Shown: positions 1-7,343 of the stretch, piece after piece
Layout: every line of letters starts with the position of its first letter
How positions within the stretch are numbered: the first letter of the stretch is position 1
Assembly (NCBI GenBank): GCA_020438665.1
Contig: JAGQUE010000098.1
Location: forward strand, 1 to 19,109
Origin: Nocardioidaceae bacterium
GTDB taxonomy: Bacteria; Actinomycetota; Actinomycetes; Propionibacteriales; Nocardioidaceae
Direction: 5' to 3'
Length of the DNA stretch: 19,109 bases
The notes under the pieces: generated by a model
Databases searched by the model: none
The model's input: only the letters and a program-made list of their open reading frames with translations
What the model was told of the DNA's origin: nothing
Translations under genes and position numbers: made by a program

Positions 1-2094
1 CCTGTTGAACGGTCCGATCGCATGGCCGTAGCCGACACCGCGGGCGGGCAGGACCACGCCGCGGCCCGACGCCGTCTGGGTGGCCACCAGGTCCGGGCGC
101 CCGTCATGGTCGACGTCGCCGAAGCCGGAGATCCGCGCATACGCCGTGTAGTCGCCGGCGAGCGCGACGGCGTCGCCGAAGCGACCGTCACCGGTGCCGG
201 GGAAGAGCAGCAGCCTGCCCGCCGAGGTGAGGGCCACGATGTCGGCCTTGCCGTCGGAGTCCAGGTCGCCGGCGCCGGTGATGCTCCGGTAGCCACCCCA
301 GGTCGCCGCGAGCGCCGTGCGGGTGAAGCCACCCTTGCCGTTGCCGAGGAAGACCTCGAGCCGGCCGGTGGCAGGGTTGCGGGCGGTGAGGTCGTTGCGC
401 CCGTCGCCGTCCAGGTCGCCGACGGCGGCGAGCTGGTCGCGTCCGGCGAAGCGCTGGGTGGGCTTGATGCCGGCGCCGAACCCGCCGTGGCCGTCCCCGG
501 GTCGCACGGTGAGCTCGCCATCGGCCGTTCGCACCGCGAGGTCGCCGAGCCCGTCGCCGGTCAGGTCCGGGGTCGCGACGACCGTGTCGTCGGCGGTCCA
601 CCCGGCCGAGCCACGCTTGAGCCCGAAGTGGAGCAGGCCGCCCGTCGGCACGACCAGGATCCGGTCGTCCGATGCGCGCCGCACGATCAGGTCGGGCTGT
701 GGCGTCGAGGCGACGTCGGTCTGACGCTGGCGCCCGGACCAGTCCAGCTGGTCGGCGGCCGCCATCCGTCGGATCTCGGGGAGCTTGGCATAGAGGTACT
801 TGCCCGGACAGGCGGTCGCGGCCGCGTCCCGGTGGCCGTTGATCGCCTGGAACACGGTCGGCCCGACCTGCTGACGCGTGGACGCGGCGTCGACGCCGTG
901 CAACGACAGCTTCCAGGCATAGAGCCGGCCGTACGCCGCCAGCAGCTTCTTGCTCGGCTGGACCAGCTCATAGTTGCCGATCGCGGATGCCGCGAACGCG
1001 TAGTCGTTGTAGTTGAGGGTGTGGGCCCCGACGACGGGACGGTCGACACCGCCGTAGCGGCCCTCCCAGATCCGGCCGAACCGGTCGATCAGGAAGTTGT
1101 AGCCGATGTCGCTCCAGCCCCGGGTCCGCACGTGGTAGGCATAGATGCCCCGCAGCAGGGCGGGCACCTCGGCCCGGGTGTAGTCGTTGGCGTTGACCGT
1201 GTGGTGGACGAAGCCTGCGTGCACCTCGTAGTAGTGCAGCGAGGGAGCGTCGCGCATGGACTCGTCGGCGCCCCACTGTGCCCGTGAGAAGATCTGCGGC
1301 TTGGGGGTGAAGGTGGTCGCCTGCAGGGCGAGCCCGTCGCTGGACTGCTTGACGCTGTCGTCGGCTGGGGTCCCCGAGGTGTCGCCGGCGGTGCCGAGCG
1401 CGGGGGCGTCCAGGGTGGTGGTGTCGATCGCCGCCCGTTGCAGGGTGGTGGGCCCCTCAGCGCCGGGGTCGATGACGGCCAGGCGCATGTCGGCCGGGAG
1501 CGGGTGGGAGGTCTGCTCGCGGACCTGGACCTCGTCGACGTCGCCGACCAGCATCGGCTCCGTGCCCGGTCGCGCGTGCCGGCCCTCCCGGCTGTCGGGG
1601 TCGGGGGCGTGGTCGGGCTCGTAGGGCAGGGTGGTCCACTCCGACCAGGTGTCACCGGTGCGGGTGCGGATCTCGAAACGGGCGGCGAGCTCGGGGATCT
1701 CGGGGCCGCGGGCCCAGTTGACGCCGACGGTGCCGAAGCCGGTCACGGGCACGGGCTCGGTCAACAGCCGGGTCTCGCCGTCGGCGGTCCGACCCACGGA
1801 CTGGGTCTTGCCCCGGCCGGTCGCGAGCCGCTGCCCCGCGGGCGGCGTGAGCGGATATTCCGTCACGATCGGGTCGATGACGTGGTCGGGGACCTCGGCC
1901 ACGGTGGTCCCGGCGTCGGCGTTACGGGCCGCCGGTCCCCCGCTGGCGGTCGGGTTGGACGTGGCTGCCGCCGGGGGCGTCCCGACGATGTCCAGGCTGA
2001 TCACGTTGGCCGCCGGGGTCAGCACGGCGAGCACGGCCGCCAGCACCAACAGCTGCTGGCAGGCGGTGACGAAGCGCGACTGGCCCGGACGCAT
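1..2094 (-). CDS. Secreted N-acetylmuramoyl-L-alanine amidase (PGRP/Amidase_2) with FG-GAP repeats, partial at left edge
   Basis: Predicted exported peptidoglycan amidase that would cut the bond between MurNAc and L-Ala of the stem peptide. The visible part is 698 codons and has no stop before the window edge. Residues 1-45 form a signal peptide (hydrophobic run about 13-28, then Ala-rich). A threonine/proline-rich linker region precedes the catalytic domain at about 265-440. This has the zinc-amidase pattern VHHTV (296-300), a YNF tyrosine, and GHRDAAATACPG with His421 and Cys429. FG-GAP/VCBS repeats follow near 508, 559, 611 and 660, each with a DxDxDGxxD-like calcium loop and about 51 residues apart; they probably form a beta-propeller blade set. 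The ATG at 2094 was chosen because GGAG lies 8 bases upstream and the signal peptide follows at once. The gene is monocistronic relative to the upstream ABC operon and has candidate MtrA boxes in its leader. The fold is confident; the exact substrate bond is family knowledge. Confidence 0.9.
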   Translation of the reverse strand, partial: MRPGQSRFVTACQQLLVLAAVLAVLTPAANVISLDIVGTPPAAATSNPTASGGPAARNADAGTTVAEVPDHVIDPIVTEYPLTPPAGQRLATGRGKTQSVGRTADGETRLLTEPVPVTGFGTVGVNWARGPEIPELAARFEIRTRTGDTWSEWTTLPYEPDHAPDPDSREGRHARPGTEPMLVGDVDEVQVREQTSHPLPADMRLAVIDPGAEGPTTLQRAAIDTTTLDAPALGTAGDTSGTPADDSVKQSSDGLALQATTFTPKPQIFSRAQWGADESMRDAPSLHYYEVHAGFVHHTVNANDYTRAEVPALLRGIYAYHVRTRGWSDIGYNFLIDRFGRIWEGRYGGVDRPVVGAHTLNYNDYAFAASAIGNYELVQPSKKLLAAYGRLYAWKLSLHGVDAASTRQQVGPTVFQAINGHRDAAATACPGKYLYAKLPEIRRMAAADQLDWSGRQRQTDVASTPQPDLIVRRASDDRILVVPTGGLLHFGLKRGSAGWTADDTVVATPDLTGDGLGDLAVRTADGELTVRPGDGHGGFGAGIKPTQRFAGRDQLAAVGDLDGDGRNDLTARNPATGRLEVFLGNGKGGFTRTALAATWGGYRSITGAGDLDSDGKADIVALTSAGRLLLFPGTGDGRFGDAVALAGDYTAYARISGFGDVDHDGRPDLVATQTASGRGVVLPARGVGYGHAIGPFNR

Positions 2095-2123
2095 GCACTA
2101 CTCCAACCGTGTGAGGGGAAGGA

Positions 2124-2156
2124 TTCACACGAGTAGCAAGTTTCACACCAGTCACA
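2124..2156. promoter_or_regulatory. Candidate MtrA box array (9-bp phased direct repeats)
   Basis: The hexamers TTCACA (2124-2129), TTCACA (2142-2147) and GTCACA (2151-2156) on the plus strand are spaced by 18 and 9 bases. The intermediate slot 2133-2138 reads GTAGCA, a degenerate copy. Direct repeats of GTCACA-like hexamers with a 9-bp period are the described binding pattern of the actinobacterial response regulator MtrA, which controls cell-wall hydrolase genes. The array lies in the amidase leader, downstream of the proposed start of transcription, a position that would suit repression. The repeats are seen directly; assignment to MtrA is inference. Confidence 0.5.
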
Positions 2157-2179
2157 GGGGAACCGAAAGGGAATCTGAG

Positions 2180-2207
2180 TAACTACAACGCTGTAATTTC
2201 CAGTCAA
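2180..2207 (-). promoter_or_regulatory. Candidate promoter of the amidase gene
   Basis: Read on the minus strand, TTGACT (2207-2202) is followed after 16 bases by TAGTTA (2185-2180), giving a -35/-10 pair. Transcription would start near 2173 with a leader of about 79 nt. The local DNA is much more AT-rich than the surrounding coding sequence, which supports a promoter. Confidence 0.4.
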
Positions 2208-2213
2208 CACGCC

Positions 2214-2240
2214 GACCGGACATCAACTTTCTGTCCGGTC
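2214..2240. terminator. Perfect 9-bp inverted repeat after the ABC operon, probable hairpin terminator
   Basis: GACCGGACA (2214-2222) and TGTCCGGTC (2232-2240) are exact reverse complements around a 9-base loop. The hairpin starts about 33 bases past the ATPase stop codon and just before the amidase promoter, where a terminator is expected. There is no U-tract after the stem, so it is a GC-rich actinobacterial-type hairpin or possibly an operator. Confidence 0.5.
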
Positions 2241-2272
2241 TGGACCGCTGCGTCCACCGCCGTGGCGGCGCC

Positions 2273-3070
2273 TCAGATGTCGTCGCCGGTGTCCTCGTCG
2301 AAGTCCTCTTCGAGCTCGTCGCCCTCACCATCGGTGTCGACGTCGTCGGACTCGTAGTGCAGATAGCGGATGCCGGCATCGACGTCGCCGTCGAAGCCGA
2401 GCCGACCGTTCTCGAGCACCAGCACGCGGTCACACATCTTCTTGACCGAGCCGGCGGCGTGGCTGACATAGAACAGCGTCCGGCCGCTCTGGCGCACCTC
2501 CTCCATGCGCGTGAGGCACTTGCGCTTGAAGGGCTTGTCACCGACCGCCAGCGCCTCGTCGACCAGGAAGATGTCAGAGTCGACGTGGATGGCGATGGCG
2601 AACCCCAGCCGGGCGGTCTGTCCTGAGGAGTAGTGGCCGACCTGGGTGTCGAGCCGGTTGCCGAGCTCTGCGAACTCCACGATGTCGTCGAACTTGCGCC
2701 GGGTCTCGGCCTCGGTCATGCCGAGGATCGCTGCGTTGAGGTAGAGGTTCTCCCGACCGGTGAGGGTCGGGTGGAACCCGGCTCCCGTGGCGATCAGCCC
2801 GGCGATCCTGCCGCGGGTCAGCACACTGCCACCCTCGGGGCGCATCACCCCGCTGATCAGCTTGAGCAGCGTGCTCTTGCCGGAGCCGTTGAGCCCCATC
2901 AGGCCGATGGACTCACCCTGCTCGACGGTGAACGACACGTCGTTGACGGCGGTCAGCACCCGGCTGGTCGCCTCGCCCTTGAGCTTGGCGGCGGAGATCT
3001 GCTTGATGGTCCGGTGGAACCGGAGCGTGAACGTCTTGGTGACGTTCTCACACACGATGGAGGTGGTCAC
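2273..3070 (-). CDS. wzt: Polysaccharide ABC exporter, ATP-binding protein (Wzt/RfbE/TagH type)
   Basis: ATPase subunit (265 aa) that would power export of a lipid-linked surface glycan across the membrane together with the permease encoded just upstream. Walker A is GLNGSGKST (59-67). The Q-loop region has the polysaccharide-exporter sequence GAGFHPTLTGREN. The signature is YSSGQ (147-151) in place of LSGGQ, Walker B is FLVDEALAVGD (168-178) and the H-loop is SH at 203-204; this set marks the Wzt/TagH/RfbE family. The protein ends soon after the nucleotide-binding domain with a strongly acidic tail, so it lacks the C-terminal carbohydrate-binding domain of long Wzt proteins and resembles the short mycobacterial galactan-export ATPase (Rv3781). 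The GTG start at 3070 overlaps the permease stop by four bases (GTGA). Last gene of the operon. Confidence 0.9.
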   Translation of the reverse strand: MTTSIVCENVTKTFTLRFHRTIKQISAAKLKGEATSRVLTAVNDVSFTVEQGESIGLMGLNGSGKSTLLKLISGVMRPEGGSVLTRGRIAGLIATGAGFHPTLTGRENLYLNAAILGMTEAETRRKFDDIVEFAELGNRLDTQVGHYSSGQTARLGFAIAIHVDSDIFLVDEALAVGDKPFKRKCLTRMEEVRQSGRTLFYVSHAAGSVKKMCDRVLVLENGRLGFDGDVDAGIRYLHYESDDVDTDGEGDELEEDFDEDTGDDI

Positions 3071-3963
3071 AGGCGCTCCGGGATGCGGTTCTCGAGGCGG
3101 CTGAAGATGAGCTGGGAGATGCCGAGCAGCACCAGCGACGCGAGCAGCGTGGCGACCCCGACCAGCAGGATGTTGGCCGGCATGTCGGTGCGCATCGTCT
3201 CCGCCGGGTGGCTGGTGGTCCCGACCCAGAACGCGCGCTGCATGAGCAGGACGGCGTCGGCGAGTGGGTTGAAGAGGTAGAAGGGCGCCGCCGGTCCGAA
3301 CCGCTCCTGCACGATGCTGTAGGGATAGATCATCGGGACGCCGAACCGGACCAGGTGGTTCATCACGGTGACGACGTTGCCGAAGTCGCGGAAGAACACG
3401 TTGGCGGCACTGAACATCAACGCCGAGGCCGTTCCGAGGATCGCGATGATGAGGACGGCGAGGAGGAACGCGACCACTCCCCCGAAGTCCGGCATCCACC
3501 CATAGAACAACGAGGCGATCGTCAGGATCGCCACCTGCGGGCCGACGTGATAGAGCGAGGTCACCATCGTGGCGACCGGGAACATCTCGCGCGGCATCGC
3601 CATCTTCTTCACGATCGTCCGGTAGCGCACGATCGAGCGGGTGCCGGCCGAGAACGTCTCGACGAAGAAGTGGACGACGACCATGCCGGCGAAGATGTGG
3701 ATGCCGAAGTTCTCCAGGTCCTGGTGGAGCTGGAGCAGCCCGCTCATCAGGCCCCAATAGATGAGGAACTGGACCAGCGGGTTGACATAGGACCACAGCA
3801 GCCCCAGGAACGAGCCTTGGTAGCGCGCCGAGATCTCGCGCTGGACCAGCAGCTTGAGCAGGTAGCGCCGCTGGACGACACCGATCAGCCCGTTGCCGGC
3901 GGTCGGTGGCGTCAGCGGGAGCTGGCTCAGGTCGCGCTCCGGCGGGATCGCCGCTGCGGTCAT
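3067..3963 (-). CDS. wzm: Polysaccharide ABC exporter, permease (Wzm/RfbD, ABC-2 type)
   Basis: Integral membrane subunit (298 aa) of the surface-glycan exporter, partner of the ATPase downstream. After a cytoplasmic N-terminus with an amphipathic stretch ending in REISARYQGSFLGLLWSYVN, a hallmark of ABC-2 polysaccharide permeases, about six hydrophobic segments are visible. They begin near the FLIYWGL, FAGMVVVHFF, VAILTIASLFYG, FLLAVLIIAILG, FGVPMIYPYSIV and ILLVGVATLLASLVLLG runs. Family length is typical. The ATG at 3963 overlaps the upstream glycosyltransferase stop (ATGA), so translation is probably coupled; the open frame upstream of this ATG is only shadow of the glycosyltransferase. 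In Mycobacterium tuberculosis the RfbD/RfbE pair is tied to arabinogalactan galactan, and the neighbour here is GlfT2-like, which supports the same job. Confidence 0.9.
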   Translation of the reverse strand: MTAAAIPPERDLSQLPLTPPTAGNGLIGVVQRRYLLKLLVQREISARYQGSFLGLLWSYVNPLVQFLIYWGLMSGLLQLHQDLENFGIHIFAGMVVVHFFVETFSAGTRSIVRYRTIVKKMAMPREMFPVATMVTSLYHVGPQVAILTIASLFYGWMPDFGGVVAFLLAVLIIAILGTASALMFSAANVFFRDFGNVVTVMNHLVRFGVPMIYPYSIVQERFGPAAPFYLFNPLADAVLLMQRAFWVGTTSHPAETMRTDMPANILLVGVATLLASLVLLGISQLIFSRLENRIPERL

Positions 3964-5990
3964 GCGTCGTCCGAGCCCTCGAAGGTCGGCTTCCACGCCT
4001 CCGGCGACGCCAGCTCGGCGAGTGCGTCGCGGTAGCGCTGGGCCAGCTCGGGCCACTCGGTGTAGAGGCGGGCGTGGAGCTTGGTCGACCGGGAGAGCTG
4101 GTCGGCGAACCGCGACCGGTCACGGCGGTACCAGGAGGCGTTGAGCCCGTCGGCCGACGAGACGATCGCCGAGTCGAAGTGGGCCAGCCGGAACCAGCGC
4201 TGGTCGGCGTGGGGAACGACTCCCTCGGGCGCGACCTCGGCCAGCTCGCGGACCGGCAGCACCTGACGCACGAGACCCGTCGCCGCCATCATCACCTTGC
4301 CGGGCATGCTCGACGGCACGGGGATGCCCTTGCCGCGACGCGGCGGCTTCTTGGTGCGCGGCTTGGGGTAGCGGTCGAGCGAGGCCTCGGTGCGGCCGTC
4401 GTCGTAGTCGCCCCGCAGCGCCCGCACCTCGCCGAGACGCTTGACGATGTCGCGGTGCATGCGGTCGGGCCCGTCGAGCACGTCCTGGAGCGCCATCATG
4501 ATGATCTCGCCCGTGGAGTACTGCATCGACATCAGTCGCTTCACGTGGTTCTCGAGGCTTTCGCGCACGAGCTTGCCGCCGCGCTCATAGGGCGAGTGGA
4601 GGAGGCCGGAGACCAGCCGGTTGCGCTCGTGGAAATAGGCCTGCCAGTCGAGGGTGTCGTCCTTCTCGGTCCACGGCACGTGCCAGACGGCGACGCCCGG
4701 CATGGTGACGGTGGGATAGCCGGCCTCGCCCGCGCGCAAGCCGTATTCGGCGTCGTCCCACTTGATGAACATGGGCAGGGAGAGGCCGATGTCGTTGACG
4801 ACCTGGGTCGGGATGAGGCACATCCACCAGCCGTTGTAGTCGACGTCGATACGGCGGTGCAGCCACGGGGTGGAGCGGAGCGGCTTACGACCCCAGTCGT
4901 GACCGTGGACGGTGGCCGGGGCGGGTCCCCAGAACCAGCGGTACTTCTGGATGGCCTCGCCGTAGGCGTGCATGACGGTGCGGTCATAGAGGCTGAGCAT
5001 CTGGCCACCGACCAGCACCACCTGCTTGGCCAGGTCGGCCATCGCGACGGCCCGGTGGATGCCCTCGAGCTCGCTCACCACGTCGTCGTCGAGGAGCAGG
5101 ACATAGTCGGAGTCGCCCTTCTGGGCCGTCTCCATCATGGCGCGCGAGAAGCCGCCCGACCCGCCCAGGTTGCGCTGCTCGATGATGCGCAGCTTGTCGC
5201 CCAGCGAGGCGGAGACCGCGGCGAACCGGGCCTCGTCGGAGACCTTCTGGTTGCCCTGGTCGACGACGATGATCTCGTCGATGATCTCCAGCACGTCGGG
5301 GGCCTCGGACAAGCGGACCAGCTGGTCGACGCAGAAGTCGGGGCGGTTGAACGTCGTGATGCCGATGCTGACCGTGCCGGAGCGGGTCCGGTCGGTCTCG
5401 AAGCCCCAGGTGGCCTCTTCGAGGACGAAGCCCTCGTGCGACGCCTCGACGTCGAACCAGTACCAGCCGCCGTCGATGAACGGCTTGAGCGTCAGGTCGA
5501 GGGTGTAGGTCTGCGACTCCGTGCTGTTGACCGTGATGACCTCGGCACGCAGGGAGTGGCCCTTGGAGGTGGAGCGATAGACGATCAGGTTGCCGTGACC
5601 ACGCATCCGGGCGGTCAGGCGCACCGAGTCGAAGGTGGTCCAGCGCCGCCAATAGCTGGCCGGGAAGGCGTTGAAGTAGGTCGCGAAGCTGACCCGACGC
5701 TCCGGTTCGACCTCGATCTCGCCGTTCTCGGTGACCCGGCCATAGCCGCTGAGGCCGCCGAGGGTGTCGGTGGGCGAGAGCTGCTGCTGCTTGCTCTCCT
5801 TCTTGGAGTCGCCGTCGTATTCGGCGCCGGAGCGCCCGGTGGACGCGTCACCGCCGGTGAACGCCGAGATGCCGCCGAGGTAGAGCGAACGAACGTCGAG
5901 CTCCTCGTCCGGGCGGATCAGCGTGCGCTGCACGACTCGGAAACCCGCCCCCTCCACGCTCGCCGGAACTGCGTCTGTGGCCTGGGTCAC
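3960..5990 (-). CDS. glfT2: GlfT2-type galactofuranosyltransferase
   Basis: Processive GT2-family enzyme (676 aa) that in mycobacteria adds alternating beta-1,5/1,6 galactofuranose residues from UDP-Galf to a lipid-linked acceptor. The architecture follows GlfT2: N-terminal beta domain containing SFATYFNAFPASYWRRWTT (101-119), GT-A domain opening with ITTFNRPD (ends near 218), LGGSGGFSR, the metal-binding DDD at 301-303, WDDAEYGLRAGEAGYPTVT with Asp412/413 as expected catalytic residues, VWH with His437, then WQAYFHERNRLV and a helical C-terminal domain. The spacing from the second Asp to His (24 residues) equals that in the M. tuberculosis enzyme as I recall it. The N-terminus is about 50 residues longer, with a polar Gly/Ser/Lys/Gln-rich segment near 45-90. 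The GTG at 5990 was chosen for its AAGGA site 6-7 bases upstream; the long frame beyond it is antisense shadow. First gene of the export operon. Confidence 0.93.
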   Translation of the reverse strand: MTQATDAVPASVEGAGFRVVQRTLIRPDEELDVRSLYLGGISAFTGGDASTGRSGAEYDGDSKKESKQQQLSPTDTLGGLSGYGRVTENGEIEVEPERRVSFATYFNAFPASYWRRWTTFDSVRLTARMRGHGNLIVYRSTSKGHSLRAEVITVNSTESQTYTLDLTLKPFIDGGWYWFDVEASHEGFVLEEATWGFETDRTRSGTVSIGITTFNRPDFCVDQLVRLSEAPDVLEIIDEIIVVDQGNQKVSDEARFAAVSASLGDKLRIIEQRNLGGSGGFSRAMMETAQKGDSDYVLLLDDDVVSELEGIHRAVAMADLAKQVVLVGGQMLSLYDRTVMHAYGEAIQKYRWFWGPAPATVHGHDWGRKPLRSTPWLHRRIDVDYNGWWMCLIPTQVVNDIGLSLPMFIKWDDAEYGLRAGEAGYPTVTMPGVAVWHVPWTEKDDTLDWQAYFHERNRLVSGLLHSPYERGGKLVRESLENHVKRLMSMQYSTGEIIMMALQDVLDGPDRMHRDIVKRLGEVRALRGDYDDGRTEASLDRYPKPRTKKPPRRGKGIPVPSSMPGKVMMAATGLVRQVLPVRELAEVAPEGVVPHADQRWFRLAHFDSAIVSSADGLNASWYRRDRSRFADQLSRSTKLHARLYTEWPELAQRYRDALAELASPEAWKPTFEGSDDA

Positions 5991-6024
5991 GCGACTTCCT
6001 TCTGCTCGGGTCTCAAACGACACG

Positions 6025-6030
6025 AGGGTA
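6025..6030 (-). promoter_or_regulatory. Candidate -10 box of the glfT2-wzm-wzt operon
   Basis: On the minus strand this reads TACCCT (TANNNT), 34 bases before the GTG start, giving a leader of about 28 nt that contains the AAGGA ribosome site. No clear -35 is seen. A short motif, so chance occurrence is possible. Confidence 0.35.
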
Positions 6031-6065
6031 CCAGCGCGGGGGCCTGCCACCGCTTTCCCGCCTGC

Positions 6066-6071
6066 TAGCGT
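6066..6071 (+). promoter_or_regulatory. Candidate -10 box giving a leaderless transcript
   Basis: TAGCGT (TANNNT) ends 6 bases before the ATG at 6078, so RNA would begin at or next to the start codon. No Shine-Dalgarno sequence precedes this ATG. The arrangement matches leaderless actinobacterial genes. Confidence 0.45.
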
Positions 6072-6077
6072 TCCGGC

Positions 6078-7328
6078 ATGCCTCGCCCCTGGTTGGACCG
6101 GATCACGGGTCGCCCCAAGGCTCCTCGGATCTATCTCCACATCGGCGCCATGAAGACGGGGACGACGTTCCTTCAGGGCCTGATGAGCGCCAACCAGGAA
6201 GCCCTGGGTCGCGCCGGCTATCTGTTCCCGGGCGAGAAGTGGGCCGAGCAGAGCCTCGCGGTGCGCGATGTCATGTTCGACTCCGAGGACCCGCGCCTGC
6301 GCGCGCTCGTCGACGGCCAGTGGGACAAGATGCTCGACGCGATCCGGCACCACGACGGACCGGCGTCGATCCTGTCGATGGAGTTCCTGAGCTATGCCGA
6401 CGAGGACCAGGCCCGCCGCGTCGTGGAGTCCCTCGAGGGCCTCGACGTCCACATCGTCCTCACGGTGCGCGACGCCAAGTCCGCGATCCCGGCCCAGTGG
6501 CAGACCGGCTGCCGCAACGGCCGCCAGATCACCTATCAGCGGCTGGTGCGCAGCGTCCGGGCCCTGCTCGACGGCCAGGAGCCGGAGTGGGGCGCGGCCA
6601 AGTTCTTCCTCCGCACCCAAGGCATCGCCCGGATGCTCGACGTGTGGACCCCCCTCGTCGAGCCCAAGCACGTCCACGTGATCACGGTGCCACCCAAGGG
6701 CTCCGACCCCATGCTGCTGTGGCGACGGTTCGCCCAGGTGGTGGGCGTCGACCCGGCGGTGGCGACCAAGCCCCCGCCCGAGAGCAACCCCTCGCTCGGT
6801 CACGCCAGCAGCGAGCTGTTGCGGCGGGTCAACATCGAGCTCGGCGAGGTCCACCGCATCGACTACAACCGGGTGGTCAAGGCCGTCCTCGCCCGGCGCA
6901 TCCTGGCCGAGCGGGCCTCGCTCGAGCAGCCGGTGCGGCTCAACCGGCGTGGCCTCAACCTGGGCGCTCGCTGGAACCAACAGGTCCGCGACGCCATCAA
7001 GGGACACGGCGTCAAGCTCGTCGGCTCACTCGACGAGCTGCCCGTGGACCCGCCCGGCGACGACGTGCCTGTCGAGCTGCCCCGACCCACCGACGAGGAG
7101 ATCGTCGAGGCCGCGACGACGGCGCGCGACGGTCTGCTACGGCTGTGGGGGATCCTCTGCCGGGAGGCCGAGCTGCCGCCGCCGCCCCCGGCGGACGGCG
7201 TCCCCACGACCGCGGCGCGGTGGGCCGACGCCGAGGCCCCGGTCGCGGCCGCCGTCAGCGAGGTGACCGCCCTCGCCAGGACCTGCATCGAGATCCAGCG
7301 GGAGCACGGCTTCGACGTGCTCTGGTGA
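6078..7328 (+). CDS. Sulfotransferase-like protein 1 (PAPS-type fold)
   Basis: Member of a four-copy family in this window (416 aa). Near the N-terminus, YLHIGAMKTGTTFLQ (19-33) matches the 5'-phosphosulfate-binding P-loop of PAPS sulfotransferases (PKxGTT). The strand ending HIVLTVRD (125-132) followed by AIPAQWQ corresponds to the 3'-phosphate-binding segment. The family also shares the blocks HVHVITVPP, LLWRRF and NPSLG. This copy differs most from the others: the shared SHE motif reads SME (100-102), and the usual 3'-phosphate-binding Ser position after RD is Ala. The C-terminus is longer than in the paralogues, with a PPPPP run near 383. Expected role: moving a sulfuryl group to a cytoplasmic sugar intermediate, but the acceptor and even retained activity are unproven. 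Divergent from glfT2 across 87 bases. Confidence 0.75.
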   Translation: MPRPWLDRITGRPKAPRIYLHIGAMKTGTTFLQGLMSANQEALGRAGYLFPGEKWAEQSLAVRDVMFDSEDPRLRALVDGQWDKMLDAIRHHDGPASILSMEFLSYADEDQARRVVESLEGLDVHIVLTVRDAKSAIPAQWQTGCRNGRQITYQRLVRSVRALLDGQEPEWGAAKFFLRTQGIARMLDVWTPLVEPKHVHVITVPPKGSDPMLLWRRFAQVVGVDPAVATKPPPESNPSLGHASSELLRRVNIELGEVHRIDYNRVVKAVLARRILAERASLEQPVRLNRRGLNLGARWNQQVRDAIKGHGVKLVGSLDELPVDPPGDDVPVELPRPTDEEIVEAATTARDGLLRLWGILCREAELPPPPPADGVPTTAARWADAEAPVAAAVSEVTALARTCIEIQREHGFDVLW

Positions 7329-7343
7329 CCCGCGGGGCCGAGG

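Noticed and set aside
2095..2272. A riboswitch, such as a cyclic-di-AMP type, upstream of the amidase
   Set aside because: The region is AT-richer and contains repeats, but I cannot find the paired helices or conserved core of a known riboswitch class. A promoter, a repeat box and a terminator explain it better.
3071..4123. An N-terminal extension of the ABC ATPase into the permease gene
   Set aside because: The extension is the permease gene in another frame. The ATPase domain begins right after the GTG at 3070, which overlaps the permease stop.
3906..6068. A 720-codon open frame on the plus strand
   Set aside because: It lies antisense to glfT2 and the permease, whose proteins have clear family motifs. 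The translation is low-complexity Val/Asp/Gly/Arg of the kind produced opposite high-GC genes, with no recognisable domain.
5991..7007. An N-terminal extension of GlfT2 upstream of 5990
   Set aside because: This stretch is antisense to sulfotransferase 1 and has shadow composition. A good ribosome site precedes the GTG at 5990, and the expected GlfT2 N-terminal sequence begins after it.
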